Source: Solicoccozyma terricola (taxonomy: Eukaryota; Basidiomycota; Tremellomycetes; Filobasidiales; Piskurozymaceae). From it: a stretch of 64,000 nucleotides of DNA. Shown in pieces: positions 49,205 to 59,164 of the stretch. The DNA lies in the NCBI GenBank assembly GCA_001600875.1, contig BCLD01000006.1, positions 687,429-751,428 on the forward strand, in the 5' to 3' direction. Made by a program: the position numbers and the translations under genes. Each line of letters starts with the position of its first letter. Position 1 is the first letter of the stretch. The notes under the pieces are model-generated. The model had not been told where the DNA came from. It was given only the letters and a program-made list of their open reading frames with translations, and did not search any database.

Positions 49205-50482
49205 TCATCCTATATCCATACTCTCAACATCATCTACCAACCCCATATCCATATCCAAATCCATCTGATCTTCGCCTCTACTTTGTTGTTGTGTTCCCTC
49301 CATGGTATCCATTTCTCCGAGATCATCTATCTCTTCAATCCGGGCCCCTAGATCCAACCTCTCTTCATCTTCATCTTCCATACCATTCTGTGATCTTTCC
49401 CTTCCCATAGAATTACCAACTCCAAATGGTGGTGGTGGTGGTCTTGGTTGATACATTATTAAACCTTTTTCACCTTGATAATTCGCTGGAAATCCGAAAT
49501 CGTATGTTTTTGTGGATTCAAGTTGACGTTTATTTAATCGTGAGAGGAATGAAGGTGATATTGTGAAACCGGCTGGTCCAGGTTGATGATATGTCGAATC
49601 GTTTGAAGCTGGAAGAGAATCAAGATCGATGATTCCGTCTGTGGGATGAACTGGGAGGTCGAGAATGATAGGTGTGGTTCGTGGAGATGAAGATGGTGAG
49701 GATTCAGTGTCGGATAAAGATGTTATGATGATACCTGTTGGAAATTGAGGAAAGAAGTTTGGGTGTGAGATGGTGCGGTTTCGGCAGTAAAGAGGTAATG
49801 GAGAAGTTTGGAAACGAAACCAAACCAAACCCAGAAAAAAAAAAAATGACAAGGACTCACGATCTTTCTCTGCTTCATACCAGCTTTTCCCTCTTCTTAG
49901 TCTTCCATTCGGTTGATCTTCATCCATCGCATCATCTTCCATTCCCAAAGGTTGATCCAGAATAGTCTCTTGTTTCATCGATGATGGATGTTCAACCGAT
50001 TGCGGTCTTAGAACATCCACGTCGTTTGAAATCGTTATATCTCCCTCGGCGTCTGGAGCAAGAGCATCACGACAATCCAGTGTGTCCGCTGGGTACGATG
50101 GAAGAGGTTGTTGTGGAGGTACAGCATACCATGATGAAGTTGGAGTATTTGAATGAAGTGGATATTCAAGTCCTGGAATTGGTGGATTTGATTCTCCTAG
50201 TATCATTCCCTCGAATGATCTTTGGAATTTTAAGGGACCACCACCTCGTCTCCGTTTTTTGTTTGGTGGGACGACATCATTGTGGTTGTGGTTACCATTG
50301 ACGCCATTCTGATTTTGACTTTGTGGGGAGGTGAATCTAACGGTAGGTGATGAAGCACCATCGGACGTTGAACCATCTATGATCGATGTCGAGTCGGAGG
50401 AGACGTGCAGAGGATCTGCAGGATCAGGAGACGACGTAGATGATTGGGAGGTATTTGAGAGACGACGTTTACGCGACATCAT
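49205..50482 (-). CDS. hypothetical Ser/Pro-rich nuclear-type protein
   Basis: Two exons, 50482-49861 and 49734-49205, joined in frame (DR|IIITSL). The N-terminus MMSRKRRLSNTSQSSTSSPD is basic and Ser-rich, and PPNKKRRRGGGPLKF looks like a nuclear localisation signal. The most conserved-looking part is in the second exon: TISPSFLSRLNKRQLESTKT, YDFGFPANYQGEKGLIMYQP. The C-terminus is very acidic with repeated Asp-Met. I do not recognise the family. The 126-nt intron is a multiple of three and has no in-frame stop, so unspliced RNA would encode 42 extra residues. An upstream in-frame ATG at 50581 would add 33 residues. Confidence 0.7.
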   Translation of the reverse strand: MMSRKRRLSNTSQSSTSSPDPADPLHVSSDSTSIIDGSTSDGASSPTVRFTSPQSQNQNGVNGNHNHNDVVPPNKKRRRGGGPLKFQRSFEGMILGESNPPIPGLEYPLHSNTPTSSWYAVPPQQPLPSYPADTLDCRDALAPDAEGDITISNDVDVLRPQSVEHPSSMKQETILDQPLGMEDDAMDEDQPNGRLRRGKSWYEAEKDRESLSFFFFLGLVWFRFQTSPLPLYCRNRTISHPNFFPQFPTGIIITSLSDTESSPSSSPRTTPIILDLPVHPTDGIIDLDSLPASNDSTYHQPGPAGFTISPSFLSRLNKRQLESTKTYDFGFPANYQGEKGLIMYQPRPPPPPFGVGNSMGRERSQNGMEDEDEERLDLGARIEEIDDLGEMDTMEGTQQQSRGEDQMDLDMDMGLVDDVESMDIG

Positions 50483-50997
50483 GGTGGGGCCGATGGAGGG
50501 AGGTAGGTGTGAAGTTGAGCTGGCCTGCCTATGGACATGGTTCCATGGCTCCCGTCGGTGTACGTACACGGTCGTCAGCATTCATCAGCTCGTCGACTCC
50601 GAACCTTCTGGGGCACCGCAGTGGCCAACGAACCTTCTCTACCGCGAATGCAAGTTGCTTCTCACGGTGGGCAGCCAAAGCCCAAGTACCCCGCTAAACC
50701 GTCTGTCCTCGTACGTACGTACCACACCCCTCCGTCCATCTACGAGCACTTCCTCCGCATACCGCATTCACACACCACCACCACCACCCCTCTTACCGTA
50801 CCCTGGAACGAACCTCCAAGTGGGGTCTCTCTCTACTCCGTCACGGCGTCCTCCCTGCATCATCAACATCCCGTAGCATCAGCCGTCAACCCTGGTGGTC
50901 TGCAGGACATATCAATCAGTCAACACACTACAAGTCGGATTTCATTCGTTCACCCTCACTCCACCGTCCCCTCTTCCGGAACCTCAACTTTCACACC
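50483..50997. other. intergenic promoter region between divergent genes
   Basis: 515 bp between the hypothetical minus gene and TOP1, CT-rich near TOP1, with CACCACCACCACC at about 50776. No supported gene. Confidence 0.6.
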
Positions 50998-53900
50998 ATG
51001 TCGTCGGATATTACTACGAGTTCAATGGCGGTTCAGGCTCCAATTGCCGGTGAAAATCCACCAAAGGCAGCGAGGTTACCCCATGTCAATGCTCCGGAGG
51101 TTACGGGCGATATCGGTGGTAGGAAAAGGGGATTGAGTGAAGATCATGAAAGGGAAAATGTGGAGGTGAGTGGAAGTCCGGTGGTAGTCCTGGGGGTCGT
51201 TTTAGGACTTGTTTGCCAACTTTCGTTTCGCTCGCCCTACTAAATGCCGTTCCCCCTCAAATTATAGATCAAGAAAGCAAGGAATTCAAATGGACATACT
51301 TCAACTATCGCTGCTAAACGAAGGAATATCGTAGCTTCTTCAGATGAGGAAGATGAAGGAGATATTCCTGCTCCCGCTCCTGCGGCGTCAGCGGCCCGTG
51401 GTGGAGACCAAAGGAAGAGCGTAGCTGGTCAAGCAGGCGGAATATTGAATGGGGATATCGTTATGGAAAATGTGCTTGACTCGTCCTTCTTTTCTTCGCA
51501 ATTTGCGAACATGACGTGCTGATAATATATCCCCTCTCTCCCACAGGCCGAATCAGAATCGTCGGACGATGATAAACCTCTGTCACATACGGTTAAGCCC
51601 TCTTCCGAACCGTCAAAGCCTCTTTCTTCTTCCAAGCCAAAATCCAACGACAAGCCTTCCAAAGCCTCCAAACCTAAATCGACCTCAGACTCATCAGACG
51701 ACGAAGTTCCTCTCATCAAAACGAAGAAGGAATCGTCAACTGCACCGGTCAAGAAAACAACTGGTAATGGAAAGCCTCCGAGAGCTTCTTCGTCAACTGC
51801 TGCCTCAACTGCTACCTCCAAAAGGAAATCAAAACCGTCTACACCTGTCACTCCCTCCTCTGAATCCGACGACGATCAACCATTAGCTAAAAAACGGACA
51901 GGTTCGAAACCACCATACAAAGAAGAATCAAACCCTTCTTCAGGTGATGATGTTCCACTGATAAAGAAAACAGCAACTTCGAATGGGAAGGCGAAAGTAA
52001 AAGCTGTAGCTGATGGTAATGGGAAGAAATCGAAACAGATATCGGTCAAAGAGGAGGAAGATGTAAAGCCGAAGAAGTCAACGAAGAGGGAATCGAAAGC
52101 GGCTACGGAGGAGTTGGTGGAGATCAAGGATGAGAAGAAGAGGAAAAAGGATGTGGAGTGAGTTGTCGCGGTGTAATGTGTGTTTGGTATCGAGTGTTTC
52201 TGATCACTCCGTTATCTTGCAATTTTCAGAGACGAGGAAGAAGGCGTGAGGCTTAACGTCGACTCCAGCGCGACTGTGTCATAGGCTGACGCTCATTCAT
52301 ACCCGCAGTACAAGTGGTGGGAACAAGATGGTCAAGAAGAGGACGACTCCGTCAAATGGAACACTCTTGAACATAACGGCGTCATGTTCCCACCGCCGTA
52401 TATCCCGTTGCCGAAGAGCGTCAAAATGAAATATGACGGTCAGTTCAGCTTCCCATCTCTTTCCTTATTTTTTTGTGTTCCGTTGGTTCCCACGACTGAT
52501 ATCGTAAGCCAAATTTCGTCAGGGTCGCCAATCACTCTTCCTCCCGAGGCAGAAGAGGTAGCTGGATTCTTCGCAGCGTTGATTGAGACGGAGCACGCAC
52601 AGGACAAGACCTTCCGAGCGAATTTCTTCAATGACTGGAAGAAGGTTTTGGAGAGCAATCCCCCTGTGAGTCAATTGAATTGACTTTTAGCTTTTTTCAT
52701 GGGCAACATCCTTATACTCCCATATCGTATGCATGTAGGTCGAGAACATTCAAATCACGTCGCTTGAGAAGTGTGATTTCAGACCTATGTACGATTACTT
52801 TGAACTGCAGAAGGAGAAGAAGAAGGCAATGACGGGAGCGGAGAAGAAGCAGTGCGTACCTTGCAACTTCATGCGACCTTTTTCCCTCTCGCTGACATCT
52901 ATCTCGCAGATTAAAAGCGGACAAAGACATTGTTGAGAAGCCATACCTATATTGTACAATCGATGGCAGAAAGGAAAAAATTGGCAATTTCCGAGTGGAA
53001 CCTCCTGGTCTGTTCCGTGGTCGTGGAGAACATCCGAAGAAAGGCACATTCAAGGTCAGTTCGCTAAAAGATTGAAGACACATCAGCCACTGAATAAATC
53101 CCCTCCTCAGTTCCGTCTGGCGCCAGAAGATATCGTTATCAACATAGGCGAGAACAGTCCGATCCCTGTGCCAAACATTCCTGGCAGCTGGAAGAAGGTG
53201 AAGGCTGCCGTCGCCTTTTTTGGAAGATCCGCCGAAGCTGATTAATCTCATCTCCACCAGATTCAACACGACAAGACCGTCACCTGGCTTGCTCATTGGA
53301 AGGAAAACGTAAACGGCAACTCCAAGTACGTGTTCTTGGCGGCTGGTAGTACTTGGAAAGGACAGAGTGATCGTCAGAAGTTTGAAAAGGCCAGGGAGTT
53401 GCATGTAAGTATTCCCTCCCTCCTGCGGCATGCATTCAGCTTTTAAGCTCTCATTCTTCGCAGAGTCATGTCGATATCATCCGCAAAGACTATACCGCCG
53501 AGTTGAAGAGCAAGGTCATGGCCGATCGTCAACGCGCAACAGCGATGTATCTCATTGATCGTTTGGCGCTGCGAGCGGGTAACGAGAAGGGCGAAGAGGA
53601 GGCCGACACTGTCGGTTGTTGTTCATTGCGACTCGAGCACGTCACTTTAGTCCCACCTTCAAACATCGAACTGCGCTTCCTTGGTAAGGATAGTATCATG
53701 TATGAGCAAGAGGTCGAAGTGGATCCCCAGGTGTTCAAAAACATCAAGATCTTCAAGGCTGATCCCAAAACGGACGAAGATGATTTATTCGATCGATTAA
53801 CCGTGAGAGTCACGTTGTTTCAAGCTTCTGTTGCCCAGACTGAACATGAGCATCATCTCTCAGACTGCTGGCCTCAACAAGCATCTCGGCAACTACATGA

Positions 53901-55084
53901 AAGGACTCACCGCCAAGGTATTCCGTACGTACAATGCGTCTTACACTTTCCAGAAGCAGCTCGTCGGCACCCCGAAGAAGGGAACTGTTCAAGAGAAGAT
54001 CGCATGGTACAACAAGGCCAACAAGGAAGTTGCCATCTTGTGTAACCACCAGAAGACAGTCAGCAAGACGCATGAGACGTCGATGGAGAAGCTGGGTGAT
54101 AAGGTGGGTCGGTCAGGTCGCGTCGCCTCGGTTATCCAGTATATATGTTGACCCCCGGGATACTTTCAGCTTCGAGGCATGAAATACCAGCGCATGAAGC
54201 TTCGAGCTCAGCTGTTTAGCCTCGACCCAAAGAGCAAAAAGCGACATCCGGAGCTTGTAGATGACGAATCTGATCTCGACGATGATTTCTTCGAACGCTG
54301 GGAGACACAAGTGCTCGAATCTAACCTTGACAAAGCCGCCAAGAAATTCGAACGCGAGAATGCCAAAGCAGACGCAGCCGGAGAGGCCAAACAACCTGAA
54401 TCCGCCCTGAAGGAGCGCCTTGCCGAGATCAAGGCCGATCACAAGGTGTTCATCAAGGAGAGGAAGACTAGGCAAGTTGAGGCAAAGAAAGGTGGTGCGT
54501 ATCAGTCGAGAACTGTTTCCATGGAGGTCAAGCTAATTTCCCGTGGGATTTGACAGCCACCGAAGAGAAGTTGCTCGAGCAGATCAAAAAGATGGATGAT
54601 CGGATTGGGGCATTCAAAGTCAGCTTGAATGACAGGGAAAGTAATAAGACTGTTGCACTTGGGACATCAAAGTGAGTCGGTGCCGGCTGGCCATCTCGTG
54701 TACTCAAGAGATGCTGACGATATGCCTACCCCCTGTTCCTCAGGATCAACTACATTGTATGCGATTTCTTGCAACCTCCTGTTCCCGATCAAACCCGCTG
54801 ACCTAGGCACCTTCCGCAGGACCCGCGTCTCACTGTCGCCTGGGCCAAAAAGTTCGATGTTCCGCTCGAGAAGCTGTTCTCCAAAGTGAGTGTGTCGTGT
54901 GTGGCCGTCTCGAGACAGCGTCACTGATTCTCTCCTAATCTCTTCCAGACCTTGTATGTCGAATAGTGGTATTCTACGCGTGCCAGCATGCATCGACACT
55001 GACACCCTCTTCTTGTACAGGATCACCAAGTTCCCATGGGCCATGGCGGAGATTGAGACAGATCCCGACTGGAAATTCTGTTGA
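50998..55084 (+). CDS. TOP1: DNA topoisomerase I (type IB)
   Basis: A multi-exon gene. The disordered N-terminus is rich in Lys/Ser with repeated SDDDxPL elements. The core starts [30 protein letters not shown], and continues through [60 protein letters not shown] (first catalytic Arg region) and [21 protein letters not shown] coiled-coil linker follows. The active-site block is [20 protein letters not shown], with the catalytic Tyr at 54751-54753, and the C-terminus is [18 protein letters not shown]. The enzyme relaxes supercoils by a transient 3'-phosphotyrosine bond. The 3' end uses tiny exons: 54744-54756 (13 nt, holding the Tyr), 54820-54885, 54949-54953 (5 nt) and 55021-55084. Confidence 0.95.
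54744..54756 (+). other. 13-nt microexon with the TOP1 catalytic Tyr codon
   Basis: GATCAACTACATT lies between ...CCTCAG and GTATGC. The preceding exon ends TCA AA, so joined codons read AAG ATC AAC TAC ATT (K-I-N-Y-I), then GAC CCG CGT from the next exon. Confidence 0.85.
54949..54953 (+). other. 5-nt microexon of TOP1
   Basis: ACCTT lies between TCTTCCAG and GTATGT. It gives AAA ACC TTG ATC ACC (K-T-L-I-T), matching the family C-terminus. Skipping it puts the last exon out of frame. Confidence 0.8.
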
Positions 55085-55380
55085 AAAAGAAATACATACG
55101 CCCATCCATTAAATGCGTTGCGCTCCTCCCTATGATCAGGAAGTAATGGTCTAGGCTACATCTACGGCGTACACTTCGTCTCAGCACCCACATGTATTGT
55201 TAGTCAATAGTCGCATCGTCCGCGCTGTCCTTCCCATCCTCGCATGATCATGTATGGCCAAGCTGGAAATGTAGTTGTGATGACGTATGCACGTGCAGGG
55301 AATAGTTGTCGAGAGCTACCTACCCATGTTCAACTTTCATTGATTTACTAAGTTTCAACACCATCTCGCTACCAATCATC

Positions 55381-56534
55381 ATGCCAACTGCTACCGATGC
55401 CACAGCGTCGACGGTATCGCCTCCTCTCACTCTCGGAAATCTCAGATCCAAATACATCGGGGAGATTAGCGAGCAGGAGCAGTCGAATGGAGATCAACCG
55501 AATGGAGCGAAGAGTAGAAAAATCAAGCCAGATTTGCGGGCGACTTTGACCAGTCTGACCACCAACAATGTGAGATGCAAACGGCGTAGACTGTGTTCAA
55601 ATCTAAGGAGGTCGATAGCAAGCGCTGACAATTTGACGCCCATCGTACCTCCTCGACTTCTCCAGCTCGGAACGTTGAAAAGACTCATCAATGTCGTACG
55701 TTGACTCGAGAAAGCTCGATCGTCGAGATTGAGGAGCTCGATCTGGAGTGCGAGGTCCGGTCCGCTGATAAGCATGACACTGGTACATATTTCAGGTGTG
55801 CCCAACTCGGTACTCTGATGCCTTCTACAAGTCCATGTTAGATCCATCCCTTGATGACATTAATAAGCTGAGTAAGTTCGTCGGTCTTGTGATTCTCTCG
55901 GTCATCATTTCCAACTTCGTTGACTCTGTGGCACTATTCTAGTATATTATGCGGATATCCCGGGTGAGTGTGACACCTATATCAAGAGTTTTATCGCAAG
56001 CTGAACTTCACTGGTATTGGTTATGGGTTATGGTACCGCATAGTTGGAGCGATCCTTTGTCAGATGGCTGCAAAGGCAAAACCGACAGATGAGGATGTCC
56101 TTGAGATCTTAGCAGTCGCGTGCGTATCTACATTGGAAGCCTCATGAAGACCTTGATCCTGAATTCAAGCTGCCGTCACAGCGTCCTGGCGCCTTACCGT
56201 TCTCTCTCCCTCGGCTCCGCCCTCCTTTCAAATGCTCTCAACATCGCCTCAACGACCTCCACTCCTTCTTCGCCAGCTACTAAAACCGCTCAAGCAACGG
56301 GCGGTCGGAAGAAAGCTACCAAGGCGTTATTACACGTTCAGGAAGGAAATGACGATGCTAAAAGGTTTTACGTTGAAAAGTTCGGCTTCGAAGTCGTTCG
56401 ATTGTGAGTAGGATTTTTCCTTATACCTCTTCACGTCTGACAGTGGTCTCCTCATTGGGCTCCACAGACAGGAAGACTATTACAAAAGTGTCACGCCGAG
56501 TGCTGCGTGGATACTGGAGAAAAAGCTCGAGTAA
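55381..56534 (+). CDS. NAA50-like N-terminal acetyltransferase (GNAT)
   Basis: Eight or so exons, including 55666-55695 (30 nt) and 55943-55963 (21 nt), join to a GNAT protein. Matches to Naa50/San are LGTLKRLINVVCPTRYSDAF, then YKSMLDP, YYADIPVGAILCQMAA, AVAVLAPYRSLSLGSALLSN, LLHVQEGNDDAKRFYVEKFG, FEVVRLQEDYYKSVTPSAAW. Naa50 acetylates nascent N-termini with hydrophobic second residues and associates with the NatA complex. The acetyl-CoA loop reads RSLSLGS, where the first Gly of the usual R/Q-x-x-G-x-G/A is Ser. A Ser/Thr/Lys-rich insert (IASTTSTPSSPATKTAQATG) and a 60-residue N-terminal extension are unusual for the family. Confidence 0.85.
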
Positions 56535-56598
56535 GGAAGTCGCACTTGGAGTGTCGTCGATGGAAGATTGTGCAGGCGGGTCGGACGGCTTGTATGAT

Positions 56599-56640
56599 GA
56601 CGTGGACGTGGACGTGGGCGTGAACGTGGACGTAGACGTA
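56599..56640. repeat. seven tandem GACGTG-type hexamers
   Basis: GACGTG x3, GGCGTG, AACGTG, GACGTA x2, head to tail. Each has an ACGT or CGT core. It lies just 3' of the NAA50-like gene. Confidence 0.9.
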
Positions 56641-56789
56641 GAGCATGGTAGGGCCACCTCAGACGACGGCATACAGTGCTCACCATACCCAGGGGTGGTT
56701 AGGCATCGATTCAGGATAATTATGACTTTCACGTGCCAATTATTTGCCACCCAACCCGAGTTCAGTCTCGTCAAGATGCAAGCAGGACC

Positions 56790-56829
56790 CATACATCCAT
56801 ACATCCATACATCCATACATCCATACATC
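56790..56829. repeat. five perfect tandem CATACATC octamers
   Basis: A simple microsatellite about 70 bp upstream of the SLU7 ATG. Confidence 0.9.
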
Positions 56830-56898
56830 TACCTTCCAACTTCATCCTCATAGTCGACTGCACGCCCATCCATTTACAGTGAAGCGGCACTAGTCATC

Positions 56899-59078
56899 AT
56901 GTCATCTAGTAAGCCGGGTTGAAGGATCCGTCACCCCAAGGTATTGTGACTGACATGATAATCTTGAAACCACCTCCCAGCCACCGGCAAGTTATCGCGC
57001 GAGGAATGGCGTCGTCAGAAGGATCTCGATGCAGCTCGTAAGGCTGGTACCGCTCCAGCTGAGGTCGATGAGGAGGGAAGAGCCATCAACCCGCATATTC
57101 CAGGTATGTATATACACTCTCTTTGATGTGGGGTGGAGGACGCATCTCACCCTTGACTTGACTTTTATTCATCCCACAGAATACATCACCAAAGCACCTT
57201 GGTATCTCGATACTGGACGACCATCTCTCAATCACCAGAGGAGACCCGAATATGACGCTTCTGGAAGTAAACTTGATGCTTGGTACGATCGAGGAGCGAC
57301 CGCTGGTCCAGCCGCTAAAAAGTACCGCAAAGGAGCTTGCGAGAACTGTGGTGCCATGACTCACAAAAAGCAGGATTGTCTTGAGCGACCACGAAAGAAG
57401 GGAGCCAAGTATACCAACGAGGATATCGCTGCGGATGAACTCATTCAGGACGTGAGGGGGAATTACGATGCAAAGCGGGATCGGTGGAATGGATACGATC
57501 CGGCTGAGCACAAGAGGATTCTCGACGAGTATAATGCAATGGAGGACGAGAGGAAGAAATTGAGAGAGGAGGAGATTGATAAGCAGACGTCGGCCGAATT
57601 GAAGGACGTTGCAAAGGTCAATCAAGTCAAGGATGAGGATGACGAAGCTTTCGGTTCAAGTGACGAGGAAGACGCACACGAGGACAAATACGCAGATGCA
57701 GCAGATGCCGTTGGTCAAAAGCTTGATACCAAAACTCGTATCACGGTCCGAAACTTGCGTATTCGAGAAGATACCGCAAAGTATCTACTCAATCTGGATG
57801 TTGATAGTGCACATTATGATCCGAAAACTCGATCTATGCGAGAAGCTCCCGTGAAAGGTGCAAAGCCAGAGGATGTGAGTGTGATGGAGCACAGCGCTAT
57901 GGGACCATGAGACCTGTGTGACTGATAACTCTCTTTCGTCGTCATTCCAGCTTCAATTCGCAGGTGACAACTTTTTGCGATTCTCGGGTGACGCAACAAA
58001 CATTCAAAAACTACAAATGTTCGCATGGCAGTCCGCTTCTCGTGGTAATGATGTGCACATGAATGCCAATCCAACACAGGGAGAACTTCTTCACAAAGAA
58101 TTCCTGGATAAGAAGGAGACGCTTAAAGATACCAGCAAGGTCAGCATCTTGGCCAAGTATGGTGGGGAGGAACATTTGGAGAAGGTGCCAAAAGAGCTGC
58201 TGTTGGGTCAGACGGAGGATTGTAAGTGTTTATCATGCTGGTTTTATTTTCGGCCGCTCATCCAGCTTTATCACAGACGTCGAGTATTCCCGTACCGGAG
58301 CTGTCATTCGTGGTCGCGAGCGTGCAATCGCAAAGTCGAAATACGAAGAAGATGGTAAGTGGAGGGCGTTTTATGACTGCTTGATCAGGCTATAACCTCA
58401 CACGTTTAAACAGTCCTGCTCAACAATCATTCTACTATTTGGGGATCATGGTACAACATCGGAACCGGCCACTGGGGTTTCGCATGCTGTCGTCTGACCA
58501 GTAAGTTTTGATAGAGACCTTTCGTTGGGCATATCCACTGATCATCAAATCTTGCTGCAGTTCCCGGAGCCTACTGTACTGGTCAAGCTGGTATCGAAGC
58601 AAGCGAGGCGTCCAGCGTTGCCAACATGCTCAAAGCCGCTGGCGAGCGCGAAGATCAACGCCAAAAGAATTCTGTCGAAGCTAGCAAGTCATTGGCCGAG
58701 CAACACCTCGAAAAGCTGGCTGAGACGAACGGGAAAGGCAAGGGACGTGCCGCAGAAGATGACCCAAGCCAAAACTTCAGCAAAAGTCGCGCAGGAGAGG
58801 GTGAAGTTAATCTGGACAAGTCGAAGCTTGCGAATGCTTTGGCGGCTGAACGCAAGAGGAAAGCGATGGGTGAAGACGAGGCTTTCGAGGCGACCAAGAA
58901 AGCCAAATCTTTCAATGTGTCGGAGGAGGAGCTTGGTAGGTTTCCAGCGACTGTCTAATCTAATCATGATCTTTCGGTGCTGACTGCTACTTGTTCCCAT
59001 TTAACAGAGGCATATCGACTCAGCAAGATGTCCGCTCACGACGATCCTATGGCCAATTACCAAGACGAGGAGTCGTGA
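56899..59078 (+). CDS. SLU7: Slu7, second-step pre-mRNA splicing factor
   Basis: The first exon is only ATG TCA TCT A, followed by [20 protein letters not shown]. Conserved parts are [20 protein letters not shown], the zinc knuckle [20 protein letters not shown] (CCHC), [80 protein letters not shown] and the C-terminal [20 protein letters not shown]. The end [18 protein letters not shown] is also family-typical. Slu7 acts with Prp18 in 3' splice site choice during the second step. Total is about 580 residues over eight or so exons. It converges with UTP21, leaving 86 bp between stops. Confidence 0.95.
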
Positions 59079-59164
59079 GGAAATGTGCTGTAATATTTTT
59101 ATATCCTTGTAAATATGCATTCGTAATGGCAGACATGCGATCAGGCAAGACTGTTTCTACAGGT

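Larger units (their letters stand above)
56535..56898. other. intergenic gap with two tandem repeats, NAA50-like to SLU7
   Basis: 364 bp with no gene. It contains a hexamer repeat (56599-56640), an octamer repeat (56790-56829) and a CACGTG box near 56732, about 165 bp before the SLU7 ATG. Confidence 0.7.
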
